From Secundilactobacillus paracollinoides DSM 15502 = JCM 11969 (lineage in GTDB: Bacteria; Bacillota; Bacilli; Lactobacillales; Lactobacillaceae), in contig NZ_BBAG01000034.1 of assembly GCF_001311135.1 (NCBI RefSeq), positions 1 to 35,767 on the forward strand: a stretch of 35,767 nucleotides of DNA, read 5' to 3'. The notes below the pieces were generated by a model. The model saw only the letters and a list, made by a program, of their open reading frames with translations, had not been told where the DNA came from and made no database searches. The position numbers were made by a program, and so were the translations under genes. Shown in pieces: positions 9,340-19,065 of the stretch (position 1 is the stretch's first letter; the number at the start of each line of letters is the position of its first letter).

Positions 9340-10479
9340 TCATAATTCATCCAGTAATCGCAGTGCATTCCGTTCAAAGTACTTTACACCTACCCTAATC
9401 AAAGCATCATCTGCTTTAAAATAAGGGTTATGAGCGCTGATTGTTTCACCGTTTCCGATATTGGCGTATACGCCAGGTATCCTTTCTTGGTAACAGGAAA
9501 AATCATCGCTGCCTAAGCGCTGTTCCTGTTCATAGACAGTTGCGAACTTGCTGGATTCATCACGCACGATTGCAGTAAGCTTAGCATCGTTATTAACGGA
9601 TGGATCACCATCATACCAATCAATATCAGCAGCAACCTGATAAGCTTTTGCAGTGTAGTTAACAATGTCTAGAAAACGAGTTTTGATCAATTGGCGTAGT
9701 TGTTTGCTGGCGGTGCGAACAGTGCCTTCAAAGAAAGCTGTGTCCGGTAGAATATTCCAGGTGTTGCCCGCAGAAACGTGGGTAATACTTAACACACCTG
9801 CTTGAAATGCATCTAGGTTTCGACTTGCAATGCTTTGCAGCGCGTTTATTTCAGCACCTAAGGCAACAATCGGATCTTGACCCTTGTCAGGTGTGGAGGC
9901 ATGCGTGCCAACGCCGTGAAGTGTCACTTTAAATTTATCAATTGCGCCATTGGTGATGCCTGCTCGAATACCAATATGATCAACGGGATAATTAGGGGTA
10001 TTGTGAAAACCTAAAATTGCATCCACATCATCAATTTGGCCATCGTTGATTACTTGTAAAGCACCCTCGTTATCTTCCTCAGATAACTGAAATATGAGTT
10101 TAACACGTCCTTTTAAATCACGTTCTTGTTGCTTCAATAGGTAAGCAGCTCCTAGCAGCGAGGCCATGTGGGTGTCGTGTCCACATGCGTGCATAACACC
10201 AGCATTTTTAGAACTGAAGGCCACACCAGACTTTTCTTGAATCGGGAGCGCGTCAATGTCAGCTCTTAGGGCAATTGTAGGACCGTCAGAATGACCGATT
10301 TCTGCAAATACGCCCGTTGCTAATTGGGTAGGTAAAATAGTGATTTCCCAATCGGTAAGTATCTTGGTGATTGTTTTTGTCGTATTAAATTCATGATCTG
10401 CCAATTCTGGGTGCTCATGAAAGTAGTGGCGATAGAAAACAAGTCGCTTTTCTAATTCCTCTTTCGATAGCATTGTCAT
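9340..10479 (-). CDS. M20 family metallopeptidase/amidohydrolase (N-acyl amino acid deacylase), last gene of unit 2
   Basis: The 379-residue cytoplasmic M20D enzyme hydrolyses N-acyl amino acids. Visible features are YFHEHPELADHEF, LRADIDALPI, the metal site MHACGHDTHMASLLGA, QLSEEDN with the catalytic/metal glutamates, GFHN, and GSDDFSCY near the C terminus. In related YxeP-like enzymes these positions bind the metal pair. GGAGG sits 8 bases before the ATG. It is one of three M20 paralogues in the island (also 17927-19062 and 23392-24549) and follows the D-2-hydroxyacid dehydrogenase closely. The substrate is unknown; N-acetylcysteine, N-acetylmethionine or a conjugate is plausible from context. 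Confidence 0.9.
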   Translation of the reverse strand: MTMLSKEELEKRLVFYRHYFHEHPELADHEFNTTKTITKILTDWEITILPTQLATGVFAEIGHSDGPTIALRADIDALPIQEKSGVAFSSKNAGVMHACGHDTHMASLLGAAYLLKQQERDLKGRVKLIFQLSEEDNEGALQVINDGQIDDVDAILGFHNTPNYPVDHIGIRAGITNGAIDKFKVTLHGVGTHASTPDKGQDPIVALGAEINALQSIASRNLDAFQAGVLSITHVSAGNTWNILPDTAFFEGTVRTASKQLRQLIKTRFLDIVNYTAKAYQVAADIDWYDGDPSVNNDAKLTAIVRDESSKFATVYEQEQRLGSDDFSCYQERIPGVYANIGNGETISAHNPYFKADDALIRVGVKYFERNALRLLDEL

Positions 10480-10498
10480 GCATTAAGCCTCCAAATAA

Positions 10499-11496
10499 TT
10501 AGAAGTGAATTTCATGTTCTGTTGGTCGGTTCTCTAAGAAAGCAAGGGTGTCATCAAGAGATTCCACGACCATGTTTCTAACGGCATGATCAGTGAAGAA
10601 GCCAATGTGCGGAGTTAGTAGCAAATTTGGAATTTGCTTTAGTTCGTTATACAACGGCACAGGTGTTTCATCAGCAAACTTTTGATTAAATACCTGGGTT
10701 TCGTTTTCAACGACGTCCAACCCGCCACCGGCAAACTGGTGTCCAAAAGTGCATCACGAAAAGCAACAGTGTCAATGACATGACCGCGTGAATCGTTGAT
10801 GAAGAAGGCACTTGGTTTCAGTTTAGCAAATTCATCTTTGCCCACTAGGTGATGATTCTTTTCGCTGTAATAAACATGAACCGTCACAACATCGGCAATT
10901 CGATAAATTTCGTCCTTCGTGGTGTATCTTAGGACACCCTTTAGATCTTCACGAGGTTTAGTGATGTCATTCCCCAAAACAGTGGCGCCTAAAGCATGAA
11001 AAATACGTGCTACCGCGCTACCGATTCGACCAACACCAATAATGCCAATTGTTAGTTCAGATAATTCACGAGACCGTAAACCATCAACGACATAGTTATT
11101 ATCTTGAAAACGGGCCCGGAATTCTGGGATGTGACGAATCAGCTGCATTGCTTGGGTCAGTACTAGTTCAGCGACAGCTCGAGGTGAGTAGGATGGCACA
11201 TTAGAGACACGAATACCATTCGCCTTTGCCCAATCTAGGTTTAGGGTGTCAATACCTGCAGAACGAGCCGATAGCTGCGAGATGCCGTAAGCGTGTAATT
11301 TTTCATATAAGTCTGGTTTGTCAGTGATTAAACTGCGTTGCTTAAAATCAACACCGTCATACCCCTTGGCTAGTGCCACTGTATCGTCATGTAATTCCTC
11401 AGTCACGCTGTCAACTTGGATATGGTGTTCTCTTACCCATTCATCAATAAAGGGTTGCTCATCGTCACGGACATGGTAGGCCAGAATTTTTGTCAT
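10499..11496 (-). pseudogene. D-2-hydroxyacid dehydrogenase (NAD), frameshifted
   Basis: This is a D-lactate/D-2-hydroxyisocaproate dehydrogenase-type enzyme interconverting 2-oxo acids and D-2-hydroxy acids. It has the Rossmann motif GVGRIGSAVARIF, catalytic Arg in NDSRGHVIDT, Glu in LDVVENE and His in TPHIGFFTDHA. The frame shifts inside LLDT-KFAGGGLD. One base missing near 10737 (ACCAGTTTGCC to ACCAAGTTTGCC) rejoins the halves into about 332 residues, the family norm. Three consecutive ATG codons occur; the last (11496) gives MTKILAYH with the best spacing to GGAG. It lies in the Met T-box unit, so 2-oxo-4-methylthiobutanoate or 2-oxobutanoate are candidate substrates, by inference. Confidence 0.87.
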
Positions 11497-11653
11497 CATC
11501 ATTTCTCCAATCAAATTATAAAATATTATCTAATAATATTTTAATCTATTTTTCATATAAAAGCCCCATTTTACAAAATAAAAACGTCCAAATTTAGTGA
11601 GCTAAACCGGGCGTTTTATAGTTTTCTGAATGGGTGGTCAGATGGTGTGGTAA

Positions 11654-12572
11654 CTATACTGACCATTTACTGGTATCGGGACCTGAAGGCAGTACGTGCG
11701 CAAAATCATGAACATCAACGCTTCCCTGAATGAAGTGTTGTTTGATAGCTTTAAAATTAGTGTTGTTTTTGAAAGCTGGTAAGGCGTAACACTGCTTTGC
11801 ATATCGCCAGAGATTTGGAAAATCTTCAAGTCGGTTTTGATTTAATTTATTTTGGAAATAGAAAACAAGATCGAAGCGGATGAGGCGGGCAAACAAAAGT
11901 AAATCAGAAATCGTGACCGTATCACCAAGTAAGAAATCTTGATCTGATAAGAGATTATCGAATTCCGACAGTTGATTAAAAAATTGAATTGATAGTTTAT
12001 CATATTCTGCCTGACTTTTGACAGCACCAATTGTATTAATGACATGTGATAAGTTATCAATAATCTTTTGATAATATTCGAGTATTTGCGTTTGTTTGTT
12101 TTTAGGGAAAACATCAGGCGCGTCTGCTGCTTCATAGGCTGTCCAAGTTGTGGCGAGTTCTGTCAAAAGGATACCGGAATCGTTATTAACGGCTTTACCA
12201 GTTTTGATATCAACCAGTGTTGGCACCGCTGCCCGATCATTAAAGGTAGAATCTGCGTTTCGATAAAGATTAGACAGTCGATTTGTCTTTAAAATTGGGT
12301 CTTCATCTGCGTCCTTTTCTCCAAAAAACCAGTCGTTGTCAATACCAGAATGTCGTAATGGGAATACCGGGCTTTTAGCAATCACAGTATCCAGGCCAAG
12401 AAGATCAATCAGCATTGAGACGGGAGTCGCCCAGGGACAGAAGTCCCCAAACTAATGTGTAGCAATTTGGTTCAACAGGTAATTCACCCGTTGAAAAGCG
12501 TTTATTGTAGACATTTTTCTTATTTGCTGCTGGTTGCCAAGCACAGGCAGCAGCTTTGAGAGATTCGCTCAT
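11654..12572 (-). pseudogene. Glutathionyl-hydroquinone reductase-like protein, copy 2, frameshifted
   Basis: This paralogue of 4610-5695 lacks about 45 N-terminal residues and is about 306 residues long when repaired. It keeps the CPWA active-site motif (FCPWATPVS), then LIDLLGLDTVI, AVPTLVDIKTGK, FLLGDTVTISD and YALPAFKNNTNF. The frame shifts at a G-run right before the active-site cysteine (near 12445). Two missing G residues would make W-G-D-F-C-P-W-A and match the spacing of copy 1; one extra G is the alternative. ATG at 12572 (MSESLKAAA) follows AGGAAG. It is embedded in unit 2 after the two SBP genes. Confidence 0.83.
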
Positions 12573-12605
12573 TAACGTTACTTCCTTTTATTTATATTGA
12601 TAGTA

Positions 12606-13400
12606 TTAGCTGTGAGAAGCATCTATACCAGAGAAGTATTTCTTTGATAATTTACTAAGTGTGCCATCTTTTCTAAGTTCAACGACGGCTTTGTTGAATT
12701 TCTTCTGGAGTGCCTTACCGTGTGAGTCCTTCGCAAAGGTAAATGCGATATTTTCGTTGGCATAAGAACCCTTTAATAATTTAAGCGGTAAGTTCTTTTG
12801 CTTGATGACAGCCGCAATAATGGTTCCAGAATTGGAGTAACCATCAGTTTTGCCATCAATCACAGAGTTCAAGACGGTATCACGATCATCGTAAGTTTTA
12901 ATTTTGATTTTAGGATTAAATTTCTTGAGGGCAGTGATTTGGTTTGAACCAGCTGTTTCGGCAATTGTTTTGCCACTAAGTTGATTGATGTTCGTGAGCT
13001 TGGAATTCTTCTGAACAGTCACCTGATACTTGAAGTAGGCGTATGGTTTTGAAAAGTAAAATTGCTTTTCTCGTTCTGGTGTAATCGCTGTTGTACTGGC
13101 AATTAAATCAGCTTTACCACTTGATACTTGTCCAAAGAGACCGTCAAAACTTGTTGTTGTAAATTTAACTTTGTAACCAAGTTTCTTTGCGGCAGCTCGG
13201 GCAACATCGACATCGAATCCAGTTAACTTCCCCTTTGATTTGTAAGAGCTAGGATAACTGACTCCGGTTGTGGCAACAGTCACAGTTTTTTGACTGTTGT
13301 TCGACGCCTTTTTTGAACTGGAACTTGATGAACAGCCAGCTAGTATTAACCCTAAGCTAAACACGAGTACTAATGATCCGATTAATTTATTTTTCTTCAT
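12606..13400 (-). CDS. Amino-acid ABC transporter substrate-binding lipoprotein, copy 3
   Basis: The 264-residue lipoprotein has a signal peptide ending in LILAGC (lipobox), a serine-rich linker, and the solute-binding family 3 fold (TTGVSYPSSYKSKGK, LTGFDVDVARAAAKKLGY, ITPEREKQFYFSKPY). It should capture a polar or S-substituted amino acid outside the cell and deliver it to the permease/ATPase encoded at 19066-20503. It is closely paralogous to the next gene upstream in the operon (13495-14289) and more distantly to 7512-8305. GGGGAG precedes the ATG. A 94-base gap separates the two SBP genes, with no terminator seen. Confidence 0.92.
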   Translation of the reverse strand: MKKNKLIGSLVLVFSLGLILAGCSSSSSSKKASNNSQKTVTVATTGVSYPSSYKSKGKLTGFDVDVARAAAKKLGYKVKFTTTSFDGLFGQVSSGKADLIASTTAITPEREKQFYFSKPYAYFKYQVTVQKNSKLTNINQLSGKTIAETAGSNQITALKKFNPKIKIKTYDDRDTVLNSVIDGKTDGYSNSGTIIAAVIKQKNLPLKLLKGSYANENIAFTFAKDSHGKALQKKFNKAVVELRKDGTLSKLSKKYFSGIDASHS

Positions 13401-13494
13401 TTTATTGCTCCCCTAAATCATAGTTGTATTTTTGTTGTGTGAGACGGCAAATCTAAGGCTATTTTTGGAGACCGCAATATCTCTTAAAGGGTCC

Positions 13495-14289
13495 CTATTT
13501 TTGAGAAGCATCCAATCCCGAGAAGTATTGTTTTGAAATCTTGGCAATCTTTCCCTGACGTTGTAATTTATCAATTGCAGTATTGAATTTCTTTGCTAGC
13601 TTTTTACCAGCAGCGTTTTTAGCAAAAGCAAAGCCAACTTTTTGTGAATCAAAGCGACCTTTGAGAATCTTAAGCGGGAGATTCTTTTGTTTGATGGTCG
13701 ACGCTAGAATTGCACTAGAATGACAATAGCCATCAACCTGCCCAGTTGTAACAGCGTTGATGGCCGAATCACGATCATCAAACGTCCGTAATTTAATTTT
13801 CGGGTTTAGCGCCTTAATTGCTTCAATTTGATTAGACCCGGTAACAACGGCAAGCGTTTTTCCACTAAGCTGATTGATGTTTGTCAGTTTTGATTTTTTG
13901 CTTACAGCAATTGCATAAGTAAAATACCCATATGGTTTGCTGAAGTAATATTGTCTTTCACGTTGCGGTGTAATGGACACCATATTGGCGACAGCATCGA
14001 CTTTGCCACTAGAAAGTTGACCAAAGAGGCCGTCAAAACTAGTTGTTTTAAATTTGGCGGTGTAACCAATTTTCTTTGCGGCGGCCGTTGCAACATCAAC
14101 GTCAAACCCTGTCAACTTACCATTGGACTTGTAAGAAGTCGGGTAGCTCACACCCGTCGTCGCAAAGGTGACTATTTTTTTACTGCTATTGCTTGACGAT
14201 TTGTTCCCAGAATTAGACGCACATCCAGCCAATACCAGTACTAGACTGAGTAAAACAACTATTGATCCGATTAATCTATTCTTCTTCAA
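13495..14289 (-). CDS. Amino-acid ABC transporter substrate-binding lipoprotein, copy 2
   Basis: This is a 264-residue binding lipoprotein: lipobox LVLAGC, then TTGVSYPTSYKSNGK, LTGFDVDVATAAAKKIGY and ITPQRERQYYFSKPY. The open frame extends upstream, but the start is most likely TTG at 14289 (translated as MKKNRLIGS). AAAGGA lies 9 bases before it, and the resulting length equals both paralogues. It begins 13 bases after the lyase gene stops. It resembles YxeM of Bacillus subtilis by operon company and family. Ligand specificity cannot be read from the sequence. Confidence 0.9.
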   Translation of the reverse strand: MKKNRLIGSIVVLLSLVLVLAGCASNSGNKSSSNSSKKIVTFATTGVSYPTSYKSNGKLTGFDVDVATAAAKKIGYTAKFKTTSFDGLFGQLSSGKVDAVANMVSITPQRERQYYFSKPYGYFTYAIAVSKKSKLTNINQLSGKTLAVVTGSNQIEAIKALNPKIKLRTFDDRDSAINAVTTGQVDGYCHSSAILASTIKQKNLPLKILKGRFDSQKVGFAFAKNAAGKKLAKKFNTAIDKLQRQGKIAKISKQYFSGLDASQK

Positions 14290-14302
14290 TTTGAACAATC
14301 CT

Positions 14303-15655
14303 TTATAAGTTATTTGCTTCGGCCAACACATCATCGATTTTTTCAGAAATACTGCCTAGGTCCTTTGAAGAGTCGGTCCAGTCGGTTAACTGGTCGCGCG
14401 TGAAGTTCTGTTTCACGTCGGGTTGCTTATATAAAACGTCCAAGAAGTTTTCGTGTTGTTCAATGGCTTCCATGGCACTGTTGTAAACAAGCTCGTGGGC
14501 TGATTGTTTGCCAATAACTGTGCCCAGATTAAACATAATGTGTTCGGCAAAAGGCAGGCCGTTTTGGAGGTTAACGTTGCGCAACATTTGGTCGGTATTA
14601 ACTTGGAAATCCTTAATGATCGTGGCCGTCAAAGTTAACTGTGTATCTAAGTGGTTGGTGATTTCTGGTAATGCAACCCATTCATTGCGCCAGTGCATCG
14701 AGTCGCGTTCGGAGTCAATGATCATCGTTTCTAACATCAAGTCGGCATCCTTAATAATTGGTTGCGTAAGTGCTGCTAAACTTTCAATCAAAGCTGGATT
14801 TCGTTTTTGAGGCATCGTTGAAGAGCCAATTTCACCTTTTTTAAACGGTTCGTGAATTTCATCGACTTCAGTTTTCATCAGATTGAATAATTCATGGCCG
14901 ATTTTTCCGAGTGTTCCTGAATAGATGCCTATAACGGTCGCAAATTCAGCTAATCGGTCACGTGATGATTGCCAAGAAATTGTGGGCACATCTAAGTCTA
15001 GATCCGCAAGCACTTTCTTTTCAATTTCTGGTCCTTTTGACCCAAATGCTGCATATGTTCCGATGGCACCGTTAATGTTCCCGACGAAAGTGTGCCGGTC
15101 GTTTAATGCAACTAACCGACGATGGTCGCGAACGAGCTCATCTAACCAAACGGCTAATTTAAACCCAAAGGTCGTTGGAATAGCCTGAATACCATGTGTT
15201 CGACCAATTTCAATTGTGTTACGATAACGATTTGTCTGCACTTTTAAGATGTCGATGAGTGTCTTGCTGTCTTTAAGTAAGATTGCATAAGCTTGTTTAA
15301 CTTGAAGAATCGTGCCGGTATCGACAATGTCCTGGGTTGTGACCCCGAAGTGAACGTATTCGCCAGCTTCATCACCAGCCAAGGCTTGAAGTCGATGCAC
15401 AAGTGCAATTAATGAATGGCGCTTTTCGCGTGTTTCTTTGTCTAAATCGTCGATGTTGAAATTTTCAAACTTTGCAATCGAGACAATTTTATCGGCTGCG
15501 GTTCGGGGGATAACATTCAGTTGACCCTCAATTTTGGATAGTGAGGCTTCTACTTTGATTTGACTCTTAATCTTGTTTTCATCACTCCAGATTGATCGGA
15601 CGGCAGGAGTACTGAAGTTACCTTGAAGTAATGTTGAATCTAATACGTCGGTCAA
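14303..15655 (-). CDS. Fumarase/aspartase-superfamily lyase (adenylosuccinate lyase-like; candidate S-(2-succino)cysteine lyase)
   Basis: The 450-residue lyase has all three superfamily signatures: HFGVTTQD (102-109), GRTHGIQAIPTTFG with His154, and the flexible loop GSSTMPQKRNP (277-287) carrying the catalytic serine. Family members release fumarate from succinyl adducts on N or S. By sequence it would be annotated PurB or a 3-carboxymuconate-cycloisomerase relative. No purine gene is nearby: it sits between an aminotransferase and two amino-acid SBP genes in a Met T-box operon. S-(2-succino) lyases that split S-(2-succino)cysteine into cysteine and fumarate are known in this superfamily (Dickeya, Fusobacterium). 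I infer that role here; PurB remains the alternative. Confidence 0.85.
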   Translation of the reverse strand: MTDVLDSTLLQGNFSTPAVRSIWSDENKIKSQIKVEASLSKIEGQLNVIPRTAADKIVSIAKFENFNIDDLDKETREKRHSLIALVHRLQALAGDEAGEYVHFGVTTQDIVDTGTILQVKQAYAILLKDSKTLIDILKVQTNRYRNTIEIGRTHGIQAIPTTFGFKLAVWLDELVRDHRRLVALNDRHTFVGNINGAIGTYAAFGSKGPEIEKKVLADLDLDVPTISWQSSRDRLAEFATVIGIYSGTLGKIGHELFNLMKTEVDEIHEPFKKGEIGSSTMPQKRNPALIESLAALTQPIIKDADLMLETMIIDSERDSMHWRNEWVALPEITNHLDTQLTLTATIIKDFQVNTDQMLRNVNLQNGLPFAEHIMFNLGTVIGKQSAHELVYNSAMEAIEQHENFLDVLYKQPDVKQNFTRDQLTDWTDSSKDLGSISEKIDDVLAEANNL

Positions 15656-15663
15656 TGAAATTC

Positions 15664-16838
15664 CTACTCTCTATATTGTTTTAAGTATGTGATTAATTGA
15701 TTGATACCTGAAGATAGGGTTGCTTTATCAGCAACGAGACTAATTCTAAGATAGCCTTGACCCGCCTCGCCAAATGCACTACCTGGGACAACGGCAACGT
15801 GAGCGTTATTTAAAAGTGACTTAGCAAATTGTTTATCATCCGTGATAGTTTCTGGCAGTTGCAGCCAAACGAAAAAAGTTCCTGATGATTGGCTAACGCT
15901 GAAATGGTGAGCCTCTAATAGTTGAATCACTGTATTGCGTCGTTCCAAATAAGTGTCACGAAGTTGTTTTCGTTCCTTGATTTGAGTGTCAAGTGCATAC
16001 TCGCTTGCGTCTTGAACAACGCCAAAAGTACCACCGACAGAATTTTGAATGTAAGCTTTCAGCAACTTAATAATTGAGGCGTTACCCACCGCAAAAGCAC
16101 TGCGCCAACCAGCCATATTAAATGTTTTAGAGAGGGTATAGATCTCAATACCGGTTTCTTTAGCTCGCTTGCTTTGGAGAAAGCTAGGCGCTTGATGTTC
16201 GAAAGAAATATCAGCGTATGAAAAGTCATGAACAATTGCAATGTGATTATCCAGCCCGAATTGAACTACTCTGTCAAAAAGATCTTGCGTGGCGCCAGCT
16301 CCAGTTGGGTTATGTGGATAGTTGAGAAACATTAATTGCGAGCGGTCTCTAATAGTCTGCGGAATATTTTCGAGGTCCGGTAAATAATTGTTCTTTTCCA
16401 ACAAAGGCATTTGCCATTCTTCGGCACCACTCATTGTGATGCCGATGTGGTAACCAAAAAACGCAGGCGTTGGTGTTAGAACGACACCCTCTGGATCAGC
16501 AAGGGCCATTGGCAAGGCAGTTAAAGCAGCTGCAGAACCGCTAAAAACTGTAATTTCATCATCTTCAAGAGCAACCTGATATTCACGTTGGTAAAAGTGT
16601 TTAATTGATGTCTTTAAAGCCGGTTTACCGCCATATGGCGGGTAACATGATTGGCTTTGTTGTCTAGGGCTGTTTTTGCTGCTTGGACGACGGGCATAAA
16701 AGTGGGTAAATCTGGATTACCACGACCCAGATTCAACACTTCAATGCCCGCTTTTTTTAATTGATTGATATTAGCCTGTTGAATGGCTAAATATTTTTCA
16801 CCCACGCTCTGCAGACGACGTGACGCGTTGAATTCCAT
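15664..16838 (-). pseudogene. PLP aminotransferase class I/II, frameshifted
   Basis: This fold-type I aminotransferase has GRGNPDLPT, YPPYGGKPAL, LNYPHNPTGAG, the PLP-lysine segment YTLSKTFNMAGWRSAFAVG and RISLV near the end. The frame breaks after NKANH. One missing G near 16645 (CATGTTACC to CATGGTTACC, giving H-G-Y-P-P-Y-G-G) restores about 391 residues. The start overlaps the end of the dehydrogenase gene by 41 bases, with GGAGG 11 bases before the ATG, so translation is probably coupled. Its pairing with an HcxA-like dehydrogenase recalls E. coli ybdL (methionine aminotransferase) beside ybdH. Methionine/KMTB is therefore a reasonable candidate substrate, by inference. Confidence 0.87.
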
Positions 16839-17901
16839 CGGAGTGGACGCCTCCTTCTAATGAATTGATGGCATCGACAACCTCGGCTTCAGTTAAGTGA
16901 TCATATACTGTTTGAATTCTGACGTTATCTTTAGCAACCATATCGCGGGCAATGGTATGAATTTCGTCTGTGTTGACGGTGAGTCCCAAATCACTTGGTT
17001 TTGTTGGTAAGCCAATACCTATGTAAAACTTGGTGAGTTCCTGCAAGTCATCAGTTTCTTGTTCAATTGCAAGTTGTACCAAAACACCAAGTGCTACGAT
17101 TTCACCGTGAGTCTTGGTTGGATGATGATTAACTTTTAGATAACCATTATGGAAACTATGGGCGGCAACGCTTCGCCCACGAGTTGAAGCAAAACCATCC
17201 ACGGAGGCAGCAACTAGAAAAATCGTGTCTAATAGATTCTTAAAAGTGTCATCATCAATTGCGTTGAGGTTTTTGATAACCAGTGTCCGTTCTTTTGAGA
17301 CCTCAATTGTCCGCCTGGCAATATCGAGAATTGCTCCGGCAGCTTCAGGGACGTTTAACCGTCGACGAATCTCGTACCATTTGGCGAGAGTATCGCCAAT
17401 ACCTGATAGCAAATAGTTAGTTGGAGAATGTCTCAGTAAGGTCGGGTCGACCAGTACTAAGGTCACAGCTTGTGGATGGCGTTCTCGACCAATTAATTCG
17501 TGCTTTGTTTCAGAATAGACCATACTCTTAGTCGTAATAGAAGCACAGTTAGAAGGCACGGTTGGAATGTTAATGAGATCAATTGTCTTTACGTCGGCAA
17601 CATTTTTTGCGGTATCAAGCAATTGGCCGCCTCCAAGCGCGACCAACACATCTGAATTAGTGATTTCGGATTCAACTCGTTCAGCTTCAGGGTAAGTGCA
17701 GTTGCCGTTAAAAATAATCGTCTTGTGTTTTTCAAAGAAATGGTCTGGTACATAGGGTGAGACGGCTTCGATAACTGCTAGATCAGTTAAAATTACTGGG
17801 CTTTTGTAATGCTTTTCAATAATGATTTCATCTAATTGTTTCAGGATCCCGGGTTCGTTAACGTACTCCACGGGACTTAATCGAACTGGTTGCCAAGTCA
17901 T
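16798..17901 (-). CDS. Iron-containing alcohol dehydrogenase-like protein (GldA/HcxA-type)
   Basis: The 367-residue protein has the glycerol-dehydrogenase fold: GGGQLLDTAK for NAD binding and metal ligands in GIGDTLAKW (Asp), AAHSFHNGY (His) and KTHGEIVALG (His). The closest described functional type is E. coli HcxA (YbdH), which reduces 2-oxo acids such as 2-oxobutanoate to 2-hydroxy acids. True glycerol dehydrogenases share the motifs, so specificity is uncertain. ATG at 17901 (MTWQPVRL) follows AGGAGG by 7 bases; the upstream ATG in frame has no such site. The next gene, an aminotransferase, overlaps its 3' end. Confidence 0.87.
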   Translation of the reverse strand: MTWQPVRLSPVEYVNEPGILKQLDEIIIEKHYKSPVILTDLAVIEAVSPYVPDHFFEKHKTIIFNGNCTYPEAERVESEITNSDVLVALGGGQLLDTAKNVADVKTIDLINIPTVPSNCASITTKSMVYSETKHELIGRERHPQAVTLVLVDPTLLRHSPTNYLLSGIGDTLAKWYEIRRRLNVPEAAGAILDIARRTIEVSKERTLVIKNLNAIDDDTFKNLLDTIFLVAASVDGFASTRGRSVAAHSFHNGYLKVNHHPTKTHGEIVALGVLVQLAIEQETDDLQELTKFYIGIGLPTKPSDLGLTVNTDEIHTIARDMVAKDNVRIQTVYDHLTEAEVVDAINSLEGGVHSDGIQRVTSSAERG

Positions 17902-17926
17902 AGAAAAACCTCCTGATTGCATGTTT

Positions 17927-19062
17927 TTATAACTCTGATAAAAGGCGCTTTGCGACGTAGTAGTACCAATTGACAGCCGGAGCTAAACCGTTATCATCCA
18001 ACTTTAAATCGGAATGATGCCAGTCTGAATTGCCGTTACTGCCAACAAATGCAAATACACTTGGGATGCGTTGGCTAAAGAAAGCAAAATCTTCACCGGC
18101 ATTCGAAGGTTGTGGCCGTACTAAGTTCAAATGTTTCTGTGTTTCGTCTTCAACGATTTTTGTTAGTTTGGCGTCATTGTTGACTACGTCAGGGCCTTCA
18201 ACCCATTCGATGTTTGCTGTTACGCCAAATGATGCTGCCTGACCGTTGACAATTTCAATGAATTGTTTCTTTGCAACTGCACGGGCATCATGGTCAAACG
18301 TTCTTACGGTACCTTCAAACCAGGCCTTTTCTGGCAAAACATTCCAAGTATTGCCCCCATCGATATGAGTGACTGAAACTACAGCAGTCTTTTGGGGGTC
18401 TTCATTACGGCTAACAATAGTTTGCAGTGCGTTAACCGTACTGGTGAGCGCAATAATGGGATCTTTACCAAATTGCGGCATTGCAGCGTGGGTCCCAACA
18501 CCCGTAAAAGTGACTGTAAATTGATCAACTGCAGCCATTAATCCACCAGGTAGCAAGCCAATGTCGCCAGCTTTCAAGTCGGGCTTGTTGTGAAATCCGA
18601 AAATAGCATCGATGCCATTAACACCACCAGCATGAACAACTTCCTGTGCACCAACATGGGTTTCCTCAGCGGGTTGAAATACGAGGCGAATGGTGCCTTT
18701 TAAACTATCCTGCTCGTCAGCGAGTAATTCAGCAGCGCCGAGCAGGGAGGCCATGTGAAAATCGTGACCACAAGCATGCATCACGCCTTTGTTTTCGGAA
18801 GCAAACGATAACCCAGTCGTTTCCTGTATTGGAAGTGCATCGATATCCGAACGAAGGGCAATCACTGGATGACCAGAACCAATTTCAGCGATGACACCGG
18901 TGTTTAGACCCTTAGGCGTAATAATGCGATATCCTAGAATTTCGAGTCTTTTTGTAATGTACTTTGTTGTCTCAAATTCATGATCTGAGACCTCTGGGTG
19001 TTGATGAAGATAATGACGTGTTTCAATAACAGTTTGGTTAATACTTGTGGCAGTTTTTGCAT
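17927..19062 (-). pseudogene. M20 family amidohydrolase (YxeP-like), frameshift near start
   Basis: From TRHYLHQHPEVSDHEF onward this is a complete M20D deacylase: LRSDIDALPIQ, MHACGHDFHMASLLGA, FQPAEETHVGAQ, GFHNKPD, THAAMPQ and NAGEDFAFF. The ATG at 19062, preceded by AGGAAG and starting 4 bases before the ATPase stop ends, is out of frame with it. Restoring one A in the A5 tract at 19054-19058 gives MQKTATSINQTVIETRHY, for 378 residues in total. In Bacillus subtilis the equivalent YxeP deacetylates N-acetylcysteine after cleavage of the acetylated conjugate, and it also follows the ABC transporter genes there. Confidence 0.88.
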
Positions 19063-19065
19063 GAG

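Noticed and set aside
14303..15655. Plain purB (purine biosynthesis) assignment
   Set aside because: The motifs are shared by the whole superfamily and no purine gene is nearby; the operon is amino-acid and thiol related. The purB reading is kept only as an alternative.
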